A DNA stretch of 61,844 bases from Candidatus Pacearchaeota archaeon (GCA_018303805.1 JAGVXL010000001.1:1-61844), one strand, 5' to 3'. Counted from the stretch's first letter, positions 35,267 through 46,222 are shown. A program made the numbers and translations. Notes: generated by a model from the letters alone, not told the origin.

Positions 35267-35980
35267 ATGCATGCAGGCATTATGAAAAAAAGAGAGATGA
35301 TGGAGCAGCATAAAAAAGGCGCTGCTTTGTTCAGGGAGTTTATTCTAGGCGGGCAGGACGGGCTTGTAAATGTTCTTGGCATTATCCTGGGATTGGCAAT
35401 TGCAACGCATGACGCCAAAATTGTTATAATAGCAGGGCTGGCAGCTGCATTTGCAGAATCAATTTCTATGGGCGCTGTTGCATTCACATCAACAAGAGCC
35501 ATGGAGGATTATTACAGCAGCGAAGAGGCAAGAGAGAAATATGAAATGAAGCATTATCCAGAAGTTGAAAAATCTGAGATTTATGACATCTACAGGCAGA
35601 AAGGTTTCAAGGGAAAATTACTGGGTGATATTGTAAGGCATATAACCTCTAATAAGAAAAGATGGCTTGGCATAATGATGAAGGAAGAGCTGAACTTGAC
35701 AAAGGAACTTTTAAGCCCTGTAAAAGCTTCATTAATTGTTCTTGTGTCAGCGCTTGTCGGCTCATTCATCCCGCTCATGCCTTTTTTCTTCCTGCAGATA
35801 AAATTAGCAATAATCCTGTCATTGCTAATTTCTGCGATTGCCTTGTTTGTAACAGGGGCAATAGAGGCAAAATTGACAGTTGGAAATTTTGTAGCAAAGG
35901 GCACGCAGCTTATGTTTATAGGAATGCTTGCCGCCTTCGTTGGCTTTATTGTAGGCAAAATTTTTGGCTTTGCAGGCTGA
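35267..35980 (+). CDS. VIT1/CCC1-family Fe/Mn transporter
   Basis: FILGGQDGLVNVLGIILGLAIA...GLAAAFAESISMGAVAFTSTRA. Confidence 0.92.
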   Translation: MHAGIMKKREMMEQHKKGAALFREFILGGQDGLVNVLGIILGLAIATHDAKIVIIAGLAAAFAESISMGAVAFTSTRAMEDYYSSEEAREKYEMKHYPEVEKSEIYDIYRQKGFKGKLLGDIVRHITSNKKRWLGIMMKEELNLTKELLSPVKASLIVLVSALVGSFIPLMPFFFLQIKLAIILSLLISAIALFVTGAIEAKLTVGNFVAKGTQLMFIGMLAAFVGFIVGKIFGFAG

Positions 35981-36082
35981 ACATTGTGACATAAACATAT
36001 CCAAGAGACAATAATTAACAGCTAGAGATGTGCAAAGCCCTGAACAGAAAATTTTATTAATCCCCACAGCATAGTAATATCA

Positions 36083-36340
36083 ATGAGGATTTCATTTTTT
36101 ATGTCAGGATTTCTTGTCTTCTCTTTTGGCATATTGCTGATGCTCCCATCCATTGTCATGAACGCATCAGCTACAGAAATCAAGACAACAAACCAGGCAT
36201 TAAGCACAATAACAGGCAGGGTGATAAGGGAGGTTGGCAGCATAAACGCAGATGCCTCCACATTCAGCAAAATCTCTGCGTGGCTTGTTATAATTGGCTT
36301 AATTCTGATGGCAGTCTCCCTATTGTTTAAATTTGTCTAG
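36083..36340 (+). CDS. Two-TM membrane protein
   Basis: N- and C-terminal hydrophobic helices. Confidence 0.5.
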   Translation: MRISFFMSGFLVFSFGILLMLPSIVMNASATEIKTTNQALSTITGRVIREVGSINADASTFSKISAWLVIIGLILMAVSLLFKFV

Positions 36341-36370
36341 GATTTTATCTTTTTGCAGATAAATTAAATC

Positions 36371-36616
36371 TTACTCTAAAATTGTTTCGAGAAATCTTGG
36401 GACTTCTGCCCAGATATCCTTGGCATTGCCAATGAAAAAAAATCTCTTGTTGTAATGAACAAAAAAGAAAAAGCTTTCATCCTTGCCGCCGAAGAAAAAC
36501 GGCTCTTGAATCCTTAAACCATAATCAGGAAGCAGGAGCCTGCCTTTTTTTATGGCATCTTTCCTGTCTATTTTTAGCTCAGAGCTTCTTACTTGGCAGC
36601 TAAACTCATCTTTCAA
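36371..36616 (-). CDS. Hypothetical protein
   Basis: Intact ORF upstream of the ABC/GTPase-type strand block. Confidence 0.45.
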   Translation of the reverse strand: MKDEFSCQVRSSELKIDRKDAIKKGRLLLPDYGLRIQEPFFFGGKDESFFFFVHYNKRFFFIGNAKDIWAEVPRFLETILE

Positions 36617-36637
36617 GCCATTCTTGTCTATTTCTGC

Positions 36638-37486
36638 CTAAATCCTTACTTTGCCTTCCTGCCAATCCCTTAAGATTTTTCTGGCTGTCTTGTCAACGTC
36701 AACAAGATTTCCCTTGCTTATGAAATTCATTTTTCTTCCAAGCTTTTCAATCAGCATCTCCATATCGCCTGCAGAATCAATCCCGTAAAACTCCTCAAAT
36801 TCCCCTGGATATTTTTTAATTAAGCCAAAGACAGTTATATTTGGGTCTTTGACTTTGTCCCATGTTCTCACCCCAATTTGCGTATGTTTTTCCAGATTTC
36901 TCTTTTCAGAGCCTGTTTCCTTTTCAGGAATAACTCCTGGAGTGTCTAGAAGAAGCACGCCTTTTGCCAGCCTTATTTTTTGCATGCCTCTTGTGAATCC
37001 CGCCTCTGCGGCGGTTCTCGCGACAGGCCTTCCCACAAGCATGTTTATGACAGAACTTTTGCCTGTGTTAGGGTATCCTATCACGCCAACCTGAGCCCTT
37101 TCGTAATTCCTATCTGTTTCCCTGCCTGTTTTTTTCACTTCTATCTTTATCCTGTCCCTTAAGCCAGAAACCCCCTCTCTGCTTTTGCAGGACACAAAGA
37201 CATAGGGCTGCATGTGCTGCAGTTCAATTTTGCTTTTGGCTTCATTGACATCAATCAAGTCAGACTTGTTCAGGACATATATTATTTTCTTTCCGCTTTT
37301 TATTATGAGGTCTTCAAACTCCTTGTTCCTTGTTTCCTCAATGAATCTTGCATCCAGAATTTCAAGGACTATGTCAGAGATTCTTATAACTTCTCTTGCA
37401 ACAAGCGGATAGGATTTCCTGTGCTTGTTGGTGCCTTCAATCCTTCCTGTCCTTCTAGAAGAAAAAATATATTTCACCCGCATCAC
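36638..37486 (-). CDS. Circularly permuted YlqF-type GTPase
   Basis: G4 NKSD precedes G1 GYPNTGKSS and G3 DTPG. Confidence 0.93.
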   Translation of the reverse strand: MMRVKYIFSSRRTGRIEGTNKHRKSYPLVAREVIRISDIVLEILDARFIEETRNKEFEDLIIKSGKKIIYVLNKSDLIDVNEAKSKIELQHMQPYVFVSCKSREGVSGLRDRIKIEVKKTGRETDRNYERAQVGVIGYPNTGKSSVINMLVGRPVARTAAEAGFTRGMQKIRLAKGVLLLDTPGVIPEKETGSEKRNLEKHTQIGVRTWDKVKDPNITVFGLIKKYPGEFEEFYGIDSAGDMEMLIEKLGRKMNFISKGNLVDVDKTARKILRDWQEGKVRI

Positions 37487-37602
37487 TAAAGAAACAAAAT
37501 AAGGTTTAAAATTCTACCTAATCTGCGCTGTGCCGTGTGCAGGAGAATAGTTTCAAACAGGATTGAAACTTAAACAGAGTTTATAAATAAGTTCTTTCTT
37601 AT

Positions 37603-40032
37603 TTGAACATGGATGATAAATTCATTATAAGTTCCTTGAATGATGACAAATCAAGGGAGATAGCAGAAATTCTCGCAAACAAAACCGCAAGGAAGATTCT
37701 TGACTTCTTGTCAGAGCATGAGTCATCGGAAACAGACATTGCAAAATCTTTGAACTTGCCTATCTCAACAGTCCATTACAATATGCAAAAGCTTCTGAAA
37801 ACAAGGATAGTAGAAATCAAAGACCATTTCTGGAGCGAGAAAGGCAACAGAATAAATATTTATAGTGTTGCAAGGAAGATGATTGTCATTGCCCCAAAAT
37901 ACGCAAGAGGCTATAATGTTCTTAAAAGTATTATTCCCGTGATTATTGTTGCGATATTTGCAATAACACTTATTACTCTTATGTATAATACAAAAATACC
38001 GCCCTTGCCAGGCATCCAAAACTCTGCAGAGGAGATTTCAGATTTGAAGAAATTCTCCTCTCTAGGGGAGTTAAGGGATTTTGTAAGGAAAAATGCCGAA
38101 TTCAAATATTTTGGCTTGTATTATGCAAGAGAACTTACTACCGCTACAGGAACTACTGCTTCAGAATCAGAACCACAAAAAGCAACAGAATTCTCAACAA
38201 CAAACATACAGGTTGAGGGGGTTGATGAAGCCGATATAGTTAAGAATGATGGCAAATATATCTACACACTTTCTGGAAACAGCATTGTGATTGTTGATGC
38301 ATATCCGACTGAAAATGCAAAAATAGTTTCAAGGATAAATTTCACAGGAACAGCAAGTGAAATTTTCATAAACAACAACAAGCTTGTTGTTTTTGGCTTT
38401 GAGCAGGAGAGTTATGCATATATTGCTGGTTCAGAAGAGATAAAGACAGCAGAAGCAACCCAAAGCATGATTCCTCCGATTTACAGTTCCCCAACAACAT
38501 TTATGGAAATCTACAATGTTGAAGACAGGGCAAACCCGGTACTTGAAAGAAACCTTTCGTTCAGGGGAAGCTATTATGACTCGAGGATGATAGGGAATTA
38601 TGTTTATGCAGTGGTTAATCTGCCAGTTATAAACTATAACAATATAATAATGCCGGCATATGCTGAAACTGGCTTGATAAGAGAGGCAAAAGCAACAGAC
38701 ATATATTATTTTGACATTCCAGATGCATCATACAACTTTGTGACAGTTGCAGCAATAAACTTGCAGGATGAAGAAGAAATTTCAACTAAGGTCTTTATGA
38801 TGGGCAATACGCAGAATATGTATGTTTCTACCGATAACATTTATGTGACATACCAAAAAATCCTTGATGCAAAACACTATAATGAAAAACTCATTGCTGA
38901 TGTTTATCTTGTTGTTGCTCCAGATGAAATAGCAGACGAGATTCTTAAGGTAAAAGAATCAAATGAAACATATAGCAATAAAGTAGGGAAGATAGGCAAT
39001 ATTCTACAGGGATATATTGAAACTCTTGACACAGAAAATAGATATAAACTCCAGACAAAATTTGAAGAAAAGATGCAGGGATTCAATGAGGAAATAGAGA
39101 AGGAGAGGCAGAAAACAGTAATTCATAGAATTTCAGTCAATAAAAATAACATAGAACATGAGGCAGAAGGCGAAGTTCCAGGAAATGTGCTTAACCAGTT
39201 CTCAATGGATGAATACAACAATCATCTTAGGATTGCAACGACAACAAGCGGAAGATGGGGAGATAAACAGAGCAACAATGTGTATGTTCTCAATATGGAT
39301 TTGGAAATTACCGGTAAAATTGAAGGGCTTGCAGAAGGCGAGAAAATATACTCGGCAAGGTTCCTGCAGGACAGGGCATATCTTGTGACTTTCAAGAAAA
39401 TAGACCCTTTGTTTGTGATAAACCTTGAAAATCCTGAAAGTCCAGAAGTTCTTGGCTACCTAAAAATCCCCGGTTACTCAGATTACTTGCATCCTTATGA
39501 TGAGAATCATTTAATTGGAATAGGGAAGGAGACAGCAGAGGCAGAGTCAGGCAATTTTGCATGGTATCAAGGTGTAAAAATTTCATTGTTTGATGTGAGT
39601 AACGTATCAAATCCTGTTGAAATAGACAAATATGAAGTGGGGGACAGAGGAACAGATTCTTATGCATTGCATGAGCACAAGGCATTTTTGTTCAGCAAAT
39701 CAAAGAATCTGCTTGTATTGCCTATATTGCTTGCCGAGATAGATAAAAGTCAATACTCCGGTGAGATTTCAGCATGGGCGTATGGTAGGTATGTCTGGCA
39801 GGGGGCTTATGTTTTCAGCATCTCAGCAGAGGATGGAATAAAAGTAAAAGGCAGAATCACACATGAAGACAACAAAACAGCAGATTCAAGCAGATATTAT
39901 TACTGGAATTCAAATTTTGCAGTCAAAAGAAGCTTATACATGGAAAATACACTCTACACCATTTCAGACAGCATGATAAAGGCAAACAATCTGGAGTATC
40001 TTGAAGAGATTAACAAAGTCCAGATTTCTTAG
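37603..40032 (+). CDS. HTH - TM - extracellular beta-propeller protein
   Basis: N-terminal ArsR-like wHTH (KILDFLSEHESSETDIAKSLNLPISTVHYNMQKL), TM IIPVIIVAIFAITLITLMY, then beta-propeller domain with NIQVEGVDEADIVKNDGKYIYTLSGNSIVIVDAYP. Confidence 0.85.
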   Translation: MNMDDKFIISSLNDDKSREIAEILANKTARKILDFLSEHESSETDIAKSLNLPISTVHYNMQKLLKTRIVEIKDHFWSEKGNRINIYSVARKMIVIAPKYARGYNVLKSIIPVIIVAIFAITLITLMYNTKIPPLPGIQNSAEEISDLKKFSSLGELRDFVRKNAEFKYFGLYYARELTTATGTTASESEPQKATEFSTTNIQVEGVDEADIVKNDGKYIYTLSGNSIVIVDAYPTENAKIVSRINFTGTASEIFINNNKLVVFGFEQESYAYIAGSEEIKTAEATQSMIPPIYSSPTTFMEIYNVEDRANPVLERNLSFRGSYYDSRMIGNYVYAVVNLPVINYNNIIMPAYAETGLIREAKATDIYYFDIPDASYNFVTVAAINLQDEEEISTKVFMMGNTQNMYVSTDNIYVTYQKILDAKHYNEKLIADVYLVVAPDEIADEILKVKESNETYSNKVGKIGNILQGYIETLDTENRYKLQTKFEEKMQGFNEEIEKERQKTVIHRISVNKNNIEHEAEGEVPGNVLNQFSMDEYNNHLRIATTTSGRWGDKQSNNVYVLNMDLEITGKIEGLAEGEKIYSARFLQDRAYLVTFKKIDPLFVINLENPESPEVLGYLKIPGYSDYLHPYDENHLIGIGKETAEAESGNFAWYQGVKISLFDVSNVSNPVEIDKYEVGDRGTDSYALHEHKAFLFSKSKNLLVLPILLAEIDKSQYSGEISAWAYGRYVWQGAYVFSISAEDGIKVKGRITHEDNKTADSSRYYYWNSNFAVKRSLYMENTLYTISDSMIKANNLEYLEEINKVQIS

Positions 40033-40097
40033 AAATTAAAATAATCTTATCTTATTCTCATCTTGCTAATCGGAACCGCCTTGCCTCAAAACTTTGA

Positions 40098-40292
40098 TTA
40101 TATCTTCCCAGTCTCAATATCCCCGCCAACCCTGCCGAGCTCAAGATTCCCCTTTGCCTTCTCTTCATTCATCCTTGACACAATCACATTGGTCATCTTT
40201 TTGCCCCAAACGCCGTGCATGCATCTCTCGCACATGTCAACAACAGAATTGGAATCAACATCTGCCTTGCAGTAAACGCATCTCTTTGCCAT
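40098..40292 (-). CDS. Small double zinc-finger archaeal protein
   Basis: MAKRCVYCKADVDSNSVVDMCERCMHGVWGKKM. Confidence 0.75.
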   Translation of the reverse strand: MAKRCVYCKADVDSNSVVDMCERCMHGVWGKKMTNVIVSRMNEEKAKGNLELGRVGGDIETGKI

Positions 40293-40396
40293 TTTTCACT
40301 CCTTTTGATTTTTTAACTTTTAAATTCCTAATTTCAAATTTACGATTAAATCTCTCAACTCTCCCAGAAGTCTTTTGGTTTATTTTCCAAAGAAAA

Positions 40397-40445
40397 GGAC
40401 TTTTTAAATTTATTTGTTCTGGGCTATAATAAATTTAAAAAGTCC
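40397..40445. repeat. Perfect 18-bp inverted repeat with 13-nt loop
   Basis: ggactttttaaatttatt / aataaatttaaaaagtcc. Confidence 0.85.
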
Positions 40446-40599
40446 ATTAAATAAACAGCAAGGGCTTTTTTATGAAAATTATTGCAATAGGAATTATTAA
40501 AAGCCCTGCAAAATTATAAAAGGCCCTTGTAAGAGCCCACTTCTGCTGAAGCTTCGGCTTATGGAAACCCTTAAATTCTGATATTTCTCTTATATAAAT

Positions 40600-41829
40600 A
40601 TGAAAATAATTCCCATATTATTCTTTTCAATATCTATCCTCCTTCTTACTATCGGGGTTATAGACATCCCCCTATTAAAAAAATCTATATCCCTGCCAGA
40701 AGAGAACGCAACAAACATAACCATTAAACAGGATATAACAAATCTAACAGAAGAAAATAAAATAATAGCATTGCCAATTATAGAATATGAATGCCTGAAT
40801 GACTCTCATTGCAATGATTCAGAGATATGTGTTTACAATAAATGCAAGAATCTAACCTGCGAATTTCCTTATTACGCGCAGGACCATAAGTGCGAGAGAT
40901 TAGAGTGCATAATCAATGAGGAATGCAGATCAAACCAGTATTGCTCAAAACTCTACAATGTATGCATGAAATTGTATTGCGGTTTTTGCCAATACCCAGA
41001 GGATCACCATTGCAAAAGATATTTTTGCTGTGCTGATTATGAGTGTGGCACTAATGCTACTTGTTTTTATCATAAATGCCTGCAGAATCCCTCTGTTATA
41101 AAATTCCAAACATTGCTTGCAGGCAACAGGCGCACAACATACAGAACGATATTAGATTACAGCATATTAAGAAATTTTGACATTGGCTTGCTTTTAATCC
41201 AAAATCAGAAGGAACTTGACAATGTAAACAAAAATATTCTTTACCTGAATGACATGATTTTTGAAGATTTTCAAAATTATACTATTTTGGCGGTCGCCCA
41301 ACACGGCAAGATGCCTGCAGATGTCAATTTTAATAGGATATACCAGATTGATAATGTAGTTTATGTAAAGATTGACACTTCAGAAGGCGAGCAAGGATTT
41401 ACAGATGATGCCTGGCATGTGGTTAAGGTGAGAAGGGATGATTTTACAGAAAAAAACAATCTTATTTTCAAAATCACGCCAACTGGCAAGATGATTGTTG
41501 GGGGGGAGGAAATCACTTATACAAGTATCCTCTATCCTGCGGATAAAGATGGCGGGCCATATAGATGCACCAATATAACCCTCTATGAAGGAGAAAGCAA
41601 AACAATCAACCTTTACAATAGGGATTACACAATACAATTACTTTGGGTGGAGTCTGCTGGTGGCAAAGAATATGCTACAATTTCTCTAGATGGTAGTCCT
41701 AATGTAAGGATGGGAGAAGGCAACAGCACTAAAATAAATAACCTCCAAATTTATGCAGGGGAAATATTCTATACTGGAAAAGAGATACGTCTGTGGGCAA
41801 CATTAGGCTTATGCTATGAAGATCTTTAG
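40600..41829 (+). CDS. Secreted Cys-rich protein, unknown
   Basis: Signal/TM N-terminus, N-glycosylation-like sites, multiple Cys pairs. Confidence 0.6.
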   Translation: MKIIPILFFSISILLLTIGVIDIPLLKKSISLPEENATNITIKQDITNLTEENKIIALPIIEYECLNDSHCNDSEICVYNKCKNLTCEFPYYAQDHKCERLECIINEECRSNQYCSKLYNVCMKLYCGFCQYPEDHHCKRYFCCADYECGTNATCFYHKCLQNPSVIKFQTLLAGNRRTTYRTILDYSILRNFDIGLLLIQNQKELDNVNKNILYLNDMIFEDFQNYTILAVAQHGKMPADVNFNRIYQIDNVVYVKIDTSEGEQGFTDDAWHVVKVRRDDFTEKNNLIFKITPTGKMIVGGEEITYTSILYPADKDGGPYRCTNITLYEGESKTINLYNRDYTIQLLWVESAGGKEYATISLDGSPNVRMGEGNSTKINNLQIYAGEIFYTGKEIRLWATLGLCYEDL

Positions 41830-41863
41830 AAACCTTTAAATATCACAAATCCCTGATAAAATC

Positions 41864-42268
41864 ATGAATCTAAAAAGGGGCATTGCAGCAGGCATTTTGC
41901 TCTGGGTTTTGATTTTTTTTGAAGTCAGCATCCTGATGTTTGGCTTCAGGTTGAGCGCAGGAACTACCTACTACACAATCCACTACCTTCTGTTGGCAGT
42001 GATTGCATATCTTGCAGCATTGTTCTATTTCAAAGGCAAAGTGAAGAGAAGCGCAAAAGAAGGTTTCTTGGCAGGCATAATCATGCTTGTAACAAGTATC
42101 ATTCTTGATGCAGCCATAACAGTGCCTTTATTTGTCAAGAGCTATGCGTTTTTCCTTGACAAGTATTTGATTGCAGGGCTTGCTGAGACACTTGTGATAG
42201 CAATAATTGCCGGCGCAATAAAGCCAAAGAAAGCAAAGAAAACCCCAGCAAGAAAGAAGAGGAAATAG
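41864..42268 (+). CDS. Four-TM membrane protein
   Basis: Four hydrophobic helices, Lys-rich tail. Confidence 0.6.
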   Translation: MNLKRGIAAGILLWVLIFFEVSILMFGFRLSAGTTYYTIHYLLLAVIAYLAALFYFKGKVKRSAKEGFLAGIIMLVTSIILDAAITVPLFVKSYAFFLDKYLIAGLAETLVIAIIAGAIKPKKAKKTPARKKRK

Positions 42269-42420
42269 AGAGGTTAATCTCCATAATCTTAGGGATTTTG
42301 GGCAGTTTTATCTTTCATAATCTCCATGTATGTCACTTTCCCCCTGATTCTGGATTTTACTGCTTAATTTTTAGCTGAGTCTTTATATCCCAACCCTGCT
42401 TCATTGAAGGATTCTCCTAA

Positions 42421-42765
42421 TTATGCCCTTGTTTTCATTTCTTTAAAATATTTGTCCCTGCTCATCTCTTCATAATATTTTTTTTCCCTGTCCCTGAAGA
42501 ACTTGCATGCAATTCCCTTAACGCCATAAAAAACTCCTGCAGACAAGATGGCAAGAAACCCCCCTCTTTCTGGTTCAGAGAGGCTCATTTTATTCATGTA
42601 GTGAAAGTGATTTTCAGCATATGAGGAAACACCAATGGTTGCAAGGTAGGTTAATAGCAGCCCAGAGCCATCCCACACAACCTTGTTTGCGAAACTGTAA
42701 ATCTTTTCCTGCAATATTTCTGCCTTTGTAGGCTCTTTATCTAACCTCTTTTCAAGCCCTTCCAT
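42421..42765 (-). CDS. Hypothetical membrane protein
   Basis: Two hydrophobic segments. Confidence 0.5.
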   Translation of the reverse strand: MEGLEKRLDKEPTKAEILQEKIYSFANKVVWDGSGLLLTYLATIGVSSYAENHFHYMNKMSLSEPERGGFLAILSAGVFYGVKGIACKFFRDREKKYYEEMSRDKYFKEMKTRA

Positions 42766-42810
42766 CAGGAATTCACAGAACCCTAGTATAAATATATTTC
42801 TAAAAGAAAG

Positions 42811-43050
42811 CTATCTTCCTTTTTTCCTGCCTGTCCTCATCAGAACAAGCAGCGCCGCAATCAAGCTTGCCAAGTCCATCCATGGATTCTTGCCGCCGTT
42901 AACCAAGCCATTGACAACAAGAACCGCAACACCGATTATGTAAAGCAAGAGGAACAATGGCTTTATGTCTTTATTTCCCTTCCATGAATAAAAAAGCTGG
43001 ACGAGCCATGCCAGAACTATGACACTCAAGCCAATAGATGAAAGCTCCAT
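42811..43050 (-). CDS. Small membrane protein
   Basis: Three hydrophobic segments. Confidence 0.55.
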   Translation of the reverse strand: MELSSIGLSVIVLAWLVQLFYSWKGNKDIKPLFLLLYIIGVAVLVVNGLVNGGKNPWMDLASLIAALLVLMRTGRKKGR

Positions 43051-43149
43051 TCTGCCTCTTTTTAACTCTCTATAAAATCAGTAAGGATATTTAAATTTTC
43101 TCTTTTAGAGATTACAAAAATTTTTATATCAACTTGTCCTGTTTGATAT

Positions 43150-45150
43150 ATGGCAGCAGGCAGGAAAAAGCAGAAAGGGGGGATTGTAAACAACTCTGTG
43201 AAAATTTATAAGAAACACACAGCCATCCATGCCTTTGCATACCTCCTAGGGGCAATGCTCCTCTCATTGCTGGCAGTCCAGGCCTTTTTGTACATCCGTT
43301 TTGTGCTTGGAAATGACATTGTCCTGAGTTTGAGCGCAGACAAGAACGATATCTCACTTGAGCATGGCCAAAATGCAACTCTCAATCTGGACATAAAAGG
43401 CATCGCTAATCCCTTGTGCAGGATAGAGTGCAATTCAGAATTCTTTGACATAAGCGGGAATAAGAGTGTTGAGGCAGAGCAATTCAGGACAATCTCCCAG
43501 GTTGCCAGAAAAAAGGCATATACCCTGAAGGAAATGCCTATAGGAACAGGGCAGAAACTTTATAGGTTCAGCATTACGTGCGGCACTATAAAGGGCTTTC
43601 TCTGCCATACTAGGGGAATGCCAACAACGAGAAGCATTCTTGTTACAGCAGAATACAGCTTGAATGAAGAAGAAAAGGCAGTTAAGAACAAGCTGAAAAA
43701 AGAAATAGAAAGCAAGGCAGTTCTTTTTCTTGATGCAAATGAGAGCCTTGAAAAACTTGATTCTGAGATTGGCAGATACAGCAATACCTTGACAATAGCC
43801 GGCTTTGGAAAATCACTTGAAGAAGCAAGGGGCAGGGCAAGACAAACAGCAGAATTCCTTGACGATTTGCCTGGATTATGGCAGCAGCAGGACTTTTCAG
43901 CATTAAGCGGCAAAATCATCCAATTGATAAGCAGGATAAATGAATTCCAGTCAGCATCCACAGAATTGAATGAAATTTTTATTGCAAATATCTCCCTTTA
44001 CAATGCACTTGCTGAAAAACTTTTCCTGCAAAAGCAAAAACTTGAGATTTTGAAAGAGAAAGAGCTCAATGAGACGCATGCTTTGGAGCTTGCAGGAATC
44101 ATAAGGGATTTCAACCAGAATATCATTAGATTTGCATCTGAAACGGGCTTAGCAGAAAAAGGGAAAATAGCTGGAGATATCTCAGGAATCAATCTGCAGA
44201 AATTCAGCGATGCAGTTTATGGAAACGAAACCAAAGAAAAGGCAAATGAAACCATTATTTTCGGGATAGAAAAGATAACCCTGAACCTGACAGCAGAAAA
44301 ACAGCAATTCGTTCTTGAAGAGCCAAAAACAGAATGCTGCGTTTTTGGCAAGTGCAGGGAGTGCAGTTTCAGCAAAAAGGCATATCCTGTAATTTTCCTG
44401 CATGGGCATGATTTCAACAAGGGTGTTTCTGCATTCTACAGCCTGAATGCATTTTCAGAGCTGCAGAAAAAGCTTGAGGAAAATGGCTATATCAATGCTG
44501 GAGAAATCTCCCTCTCAACAGCAAAAAGAAAAGATTCTGGAATGCTTGGCTTGAGCGGGATGCCTGTAACATTCAGGGCAAGCTATTATTTTGATGTTTT
44601 CAAGATGAGGGGGACATACATCCCTGTGCAGACAAAAAGCGAGAGCATTGAGACATATTCAATAAAGCTGAGGGATATAATCGAGAATGTGAAATATGAA
44701 ACATCGCAGCAGAGGGTTATAATCATTGCCCACAGCATGGGCGGCTTGGTTGCAAGGAAATACATGCAGCTTTTTGGCAATTCCAGCATAGAGAAGCTTG
44801 TTCTTGTCAATGTCCCTAATAAGGGAATAACAGGCAACGCAGCAAAATATTGCTCAATGTTCGGGGCTGATTTGGAATGCAGGGACATGAATTCAGACAG
44901 TCTGTTCCTCAACAAGCTCAATGCAGAGGCAACAGAGGCGGGGATTTACAATATTATCGGAACGGGGTGCAAGATGGAAGAAAGCATTGGCGATGGAATT
45001 GTTCTTGAGGAGAATGCTTTTCTTGAAAATGCAGATAACTACATGATAAAAGGAACTTGTTCAGGCACAAACCTGCTGCATGGCGAGCTGCTTGATATAA
45101 GCAAGCATCAGGAATTCTATGACTTGATCCTTGACATATTAAAGGGCTGA
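43150..45150 (+). CDS. Membrane-anchored coiled-coil protein with C-terminal alpha/beta-hydrolase (lipase-like) domain
   Basis: TM, helical region, VIFLHGHDFNKG...VIIIAHSMGGLVARKYMQLFG. Confidence 0.8.
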   Translation: MAAGRKKQKGGIVNNSVKIYKKHTAIHAFAYLLGAMLLSLLAVQAFLYIRFVLGNDIVLSLSADKNDISLEHGQNATLNLDIKGIANPLCRIECNSEFFDISGNKSVEAEQFRTISQVARKKAYTLKEMPIGTGQKLYRFSITCGTIKGFLCHTRGMPTTRSILVTAEYSLNEEEKAVKNKLKKEIESKAVLFLDANESLEKLDSEIGRYSNTLTIAGFGKSLEEARGRARQTAEFLDDLPGLWQQQDFSALSGKIIQLISRINEFQSASTELNEIFIANISLYNALAEKLFLQKQKLEILKEKELNETHALELAGIIRDFNQNIIRFASETGLAEKGKIAGDISGINLQKFSDAVYGNETKEKANETIIFGIEKITLNLTAEKQQFVLEEPKTECCVFGKCRECSFSKKAYPVIFLHGHDFNKGVSAFYSLNAFSELQKKLEENGYINAGEISLSTAKRKDSGMLGLSGMPVTFRASYYFDVFKMRGTYIPVQTKSESIETYSIKLRDIIENVKYETSQQRVIIIAHSMGGLVARKYMQLFGNSSIEKLVLVNVPNKGITGNAAKYCSMFGADLECRDMNSDSLFLNKLNAEATEAGIYNIIGTGCKMEESIGDGIVLEENAFLENADNYMIKGTCSGTNLLHGELLDISKHQEFYDLILDILKG

Positions 45151-45190
45151 ATTGGGCAAAATATATAAAATGCAGGAATGGCATTCCTGA

Positions 45191-46219
45191 ATGGCTTCAT
45201 GCAGGAAAGTAGCTTTGGTTAAGGGGGAAAACAGATACAGCAATACATATAATGCATTAAACCTCATCAAGCCGGATTTGGAAAAACTGAAAAACGCAAA
45301 AAAAATCCTAATCAAGCCGAACCTTACTGCAAGTTCTAACGAATATGCCAACACTAACGCAAGGACTATTGAGGCAGTAATAGATTTCATAAATGAAAAT
45401 TTTCATGGAAAGGAAATTTCAGTATTTGAGGGCAGCGGAAGCGCGTATTACGAGCATATAACAACAAGAGACGTGTTTGAAAAATTTGGGTACGCTGAAC
45501 TTGAGAAAAAATACAAGAATGTAAGGGTTGAGGCAATTGAGGACTTTTCAGAATATGCGCCTCTTGAGATAAATTCAATTGCAGGAAAGGAAACTGTTAA
45601 TATTGTGAAGCATCTTTCTGATTTTGATTACAGGGTTTCTGTTGCAATCCCCAAGACGCATAATTATGCAATAGCCACTTTCGGCATAAAGAACATGGCT
45701 GGTCTGATAAGGCAGCAGGACAAGTCACTGATGCATGGGCTGAGAACTCCGAGCGCACCAAATGCCAAGACAATATTCACCTATGTTCCCACATCAGCAA
45801 TCTCGTGGATGAGAAGGAGGATGCCCGGGCTTGTAAACCTGCTTTTCAAGAACTCAATGTCTTATCTGAAGGCAACGAAGGTTATTCACCATAACATCGC
45901 TGCAATGGCAAAAATGACATGGCCTGACTTGGTTGTTCTTGATGGCTTATACTGCATGGACGGCAATGGCCCTGTTGACGGCTTTCCTGTAAAAATGGAT
46001 TTTGCAATAGCATCTGCAGATGCACTCAAGGCAGATTGTCTTGGAGCAAGAATAATTGGCTTGAATCCAGATAATATTGGCTATCTGCACTACTTAAGCA
46101 AGGAAAATCTTGGGGACATGTCACTTGAAGGGCTTGTAGGCAGCAAAATTGAAGATGTCAGGAAAAAATTCAAGATGCATCCAACATACCCAATCCAGAA
46201 AAGGTGGAATGAGCTGTAA
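45191..46219 (+). CDS. DUF362 family protein
   Basis: KKILIKPNLTASS, TKVIHHNIAAMAKMTWPDLVVLDGLYCMDGNGPVDG. Confidence 0.85.
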   Translation: MASCRKVALVKGENRYSNTYNALNLIKPDLEKLKNAKKILIKPNLTASSNEYANTNARTIEAVIDFINENFHGKEISVFEGSGSAYYEHITTRDVFEKFGYAELEKKYKNVRVEAIEDFSEYAPLEINSIAGKETVNIVKHLSDFDYRVSVAIPKTHNYAIATFGIKNMAGLIRQQDKSLMHGLRTPSAPNAKTIFTYVPTSAISWMRRRMPGLVNLLFKNSMSYLKATKVIHHNIAAMAKMTWPDLVVLDGLYCMDGNGPVDGFPVKMDFAIASADALKADCLGARIIGLNPDNIGYLHYLSKENLGDMSLEGLVGSKIEDVRKKFKMHPTYPIQKRWNEL

Positions 46220-46222
46220 AAT

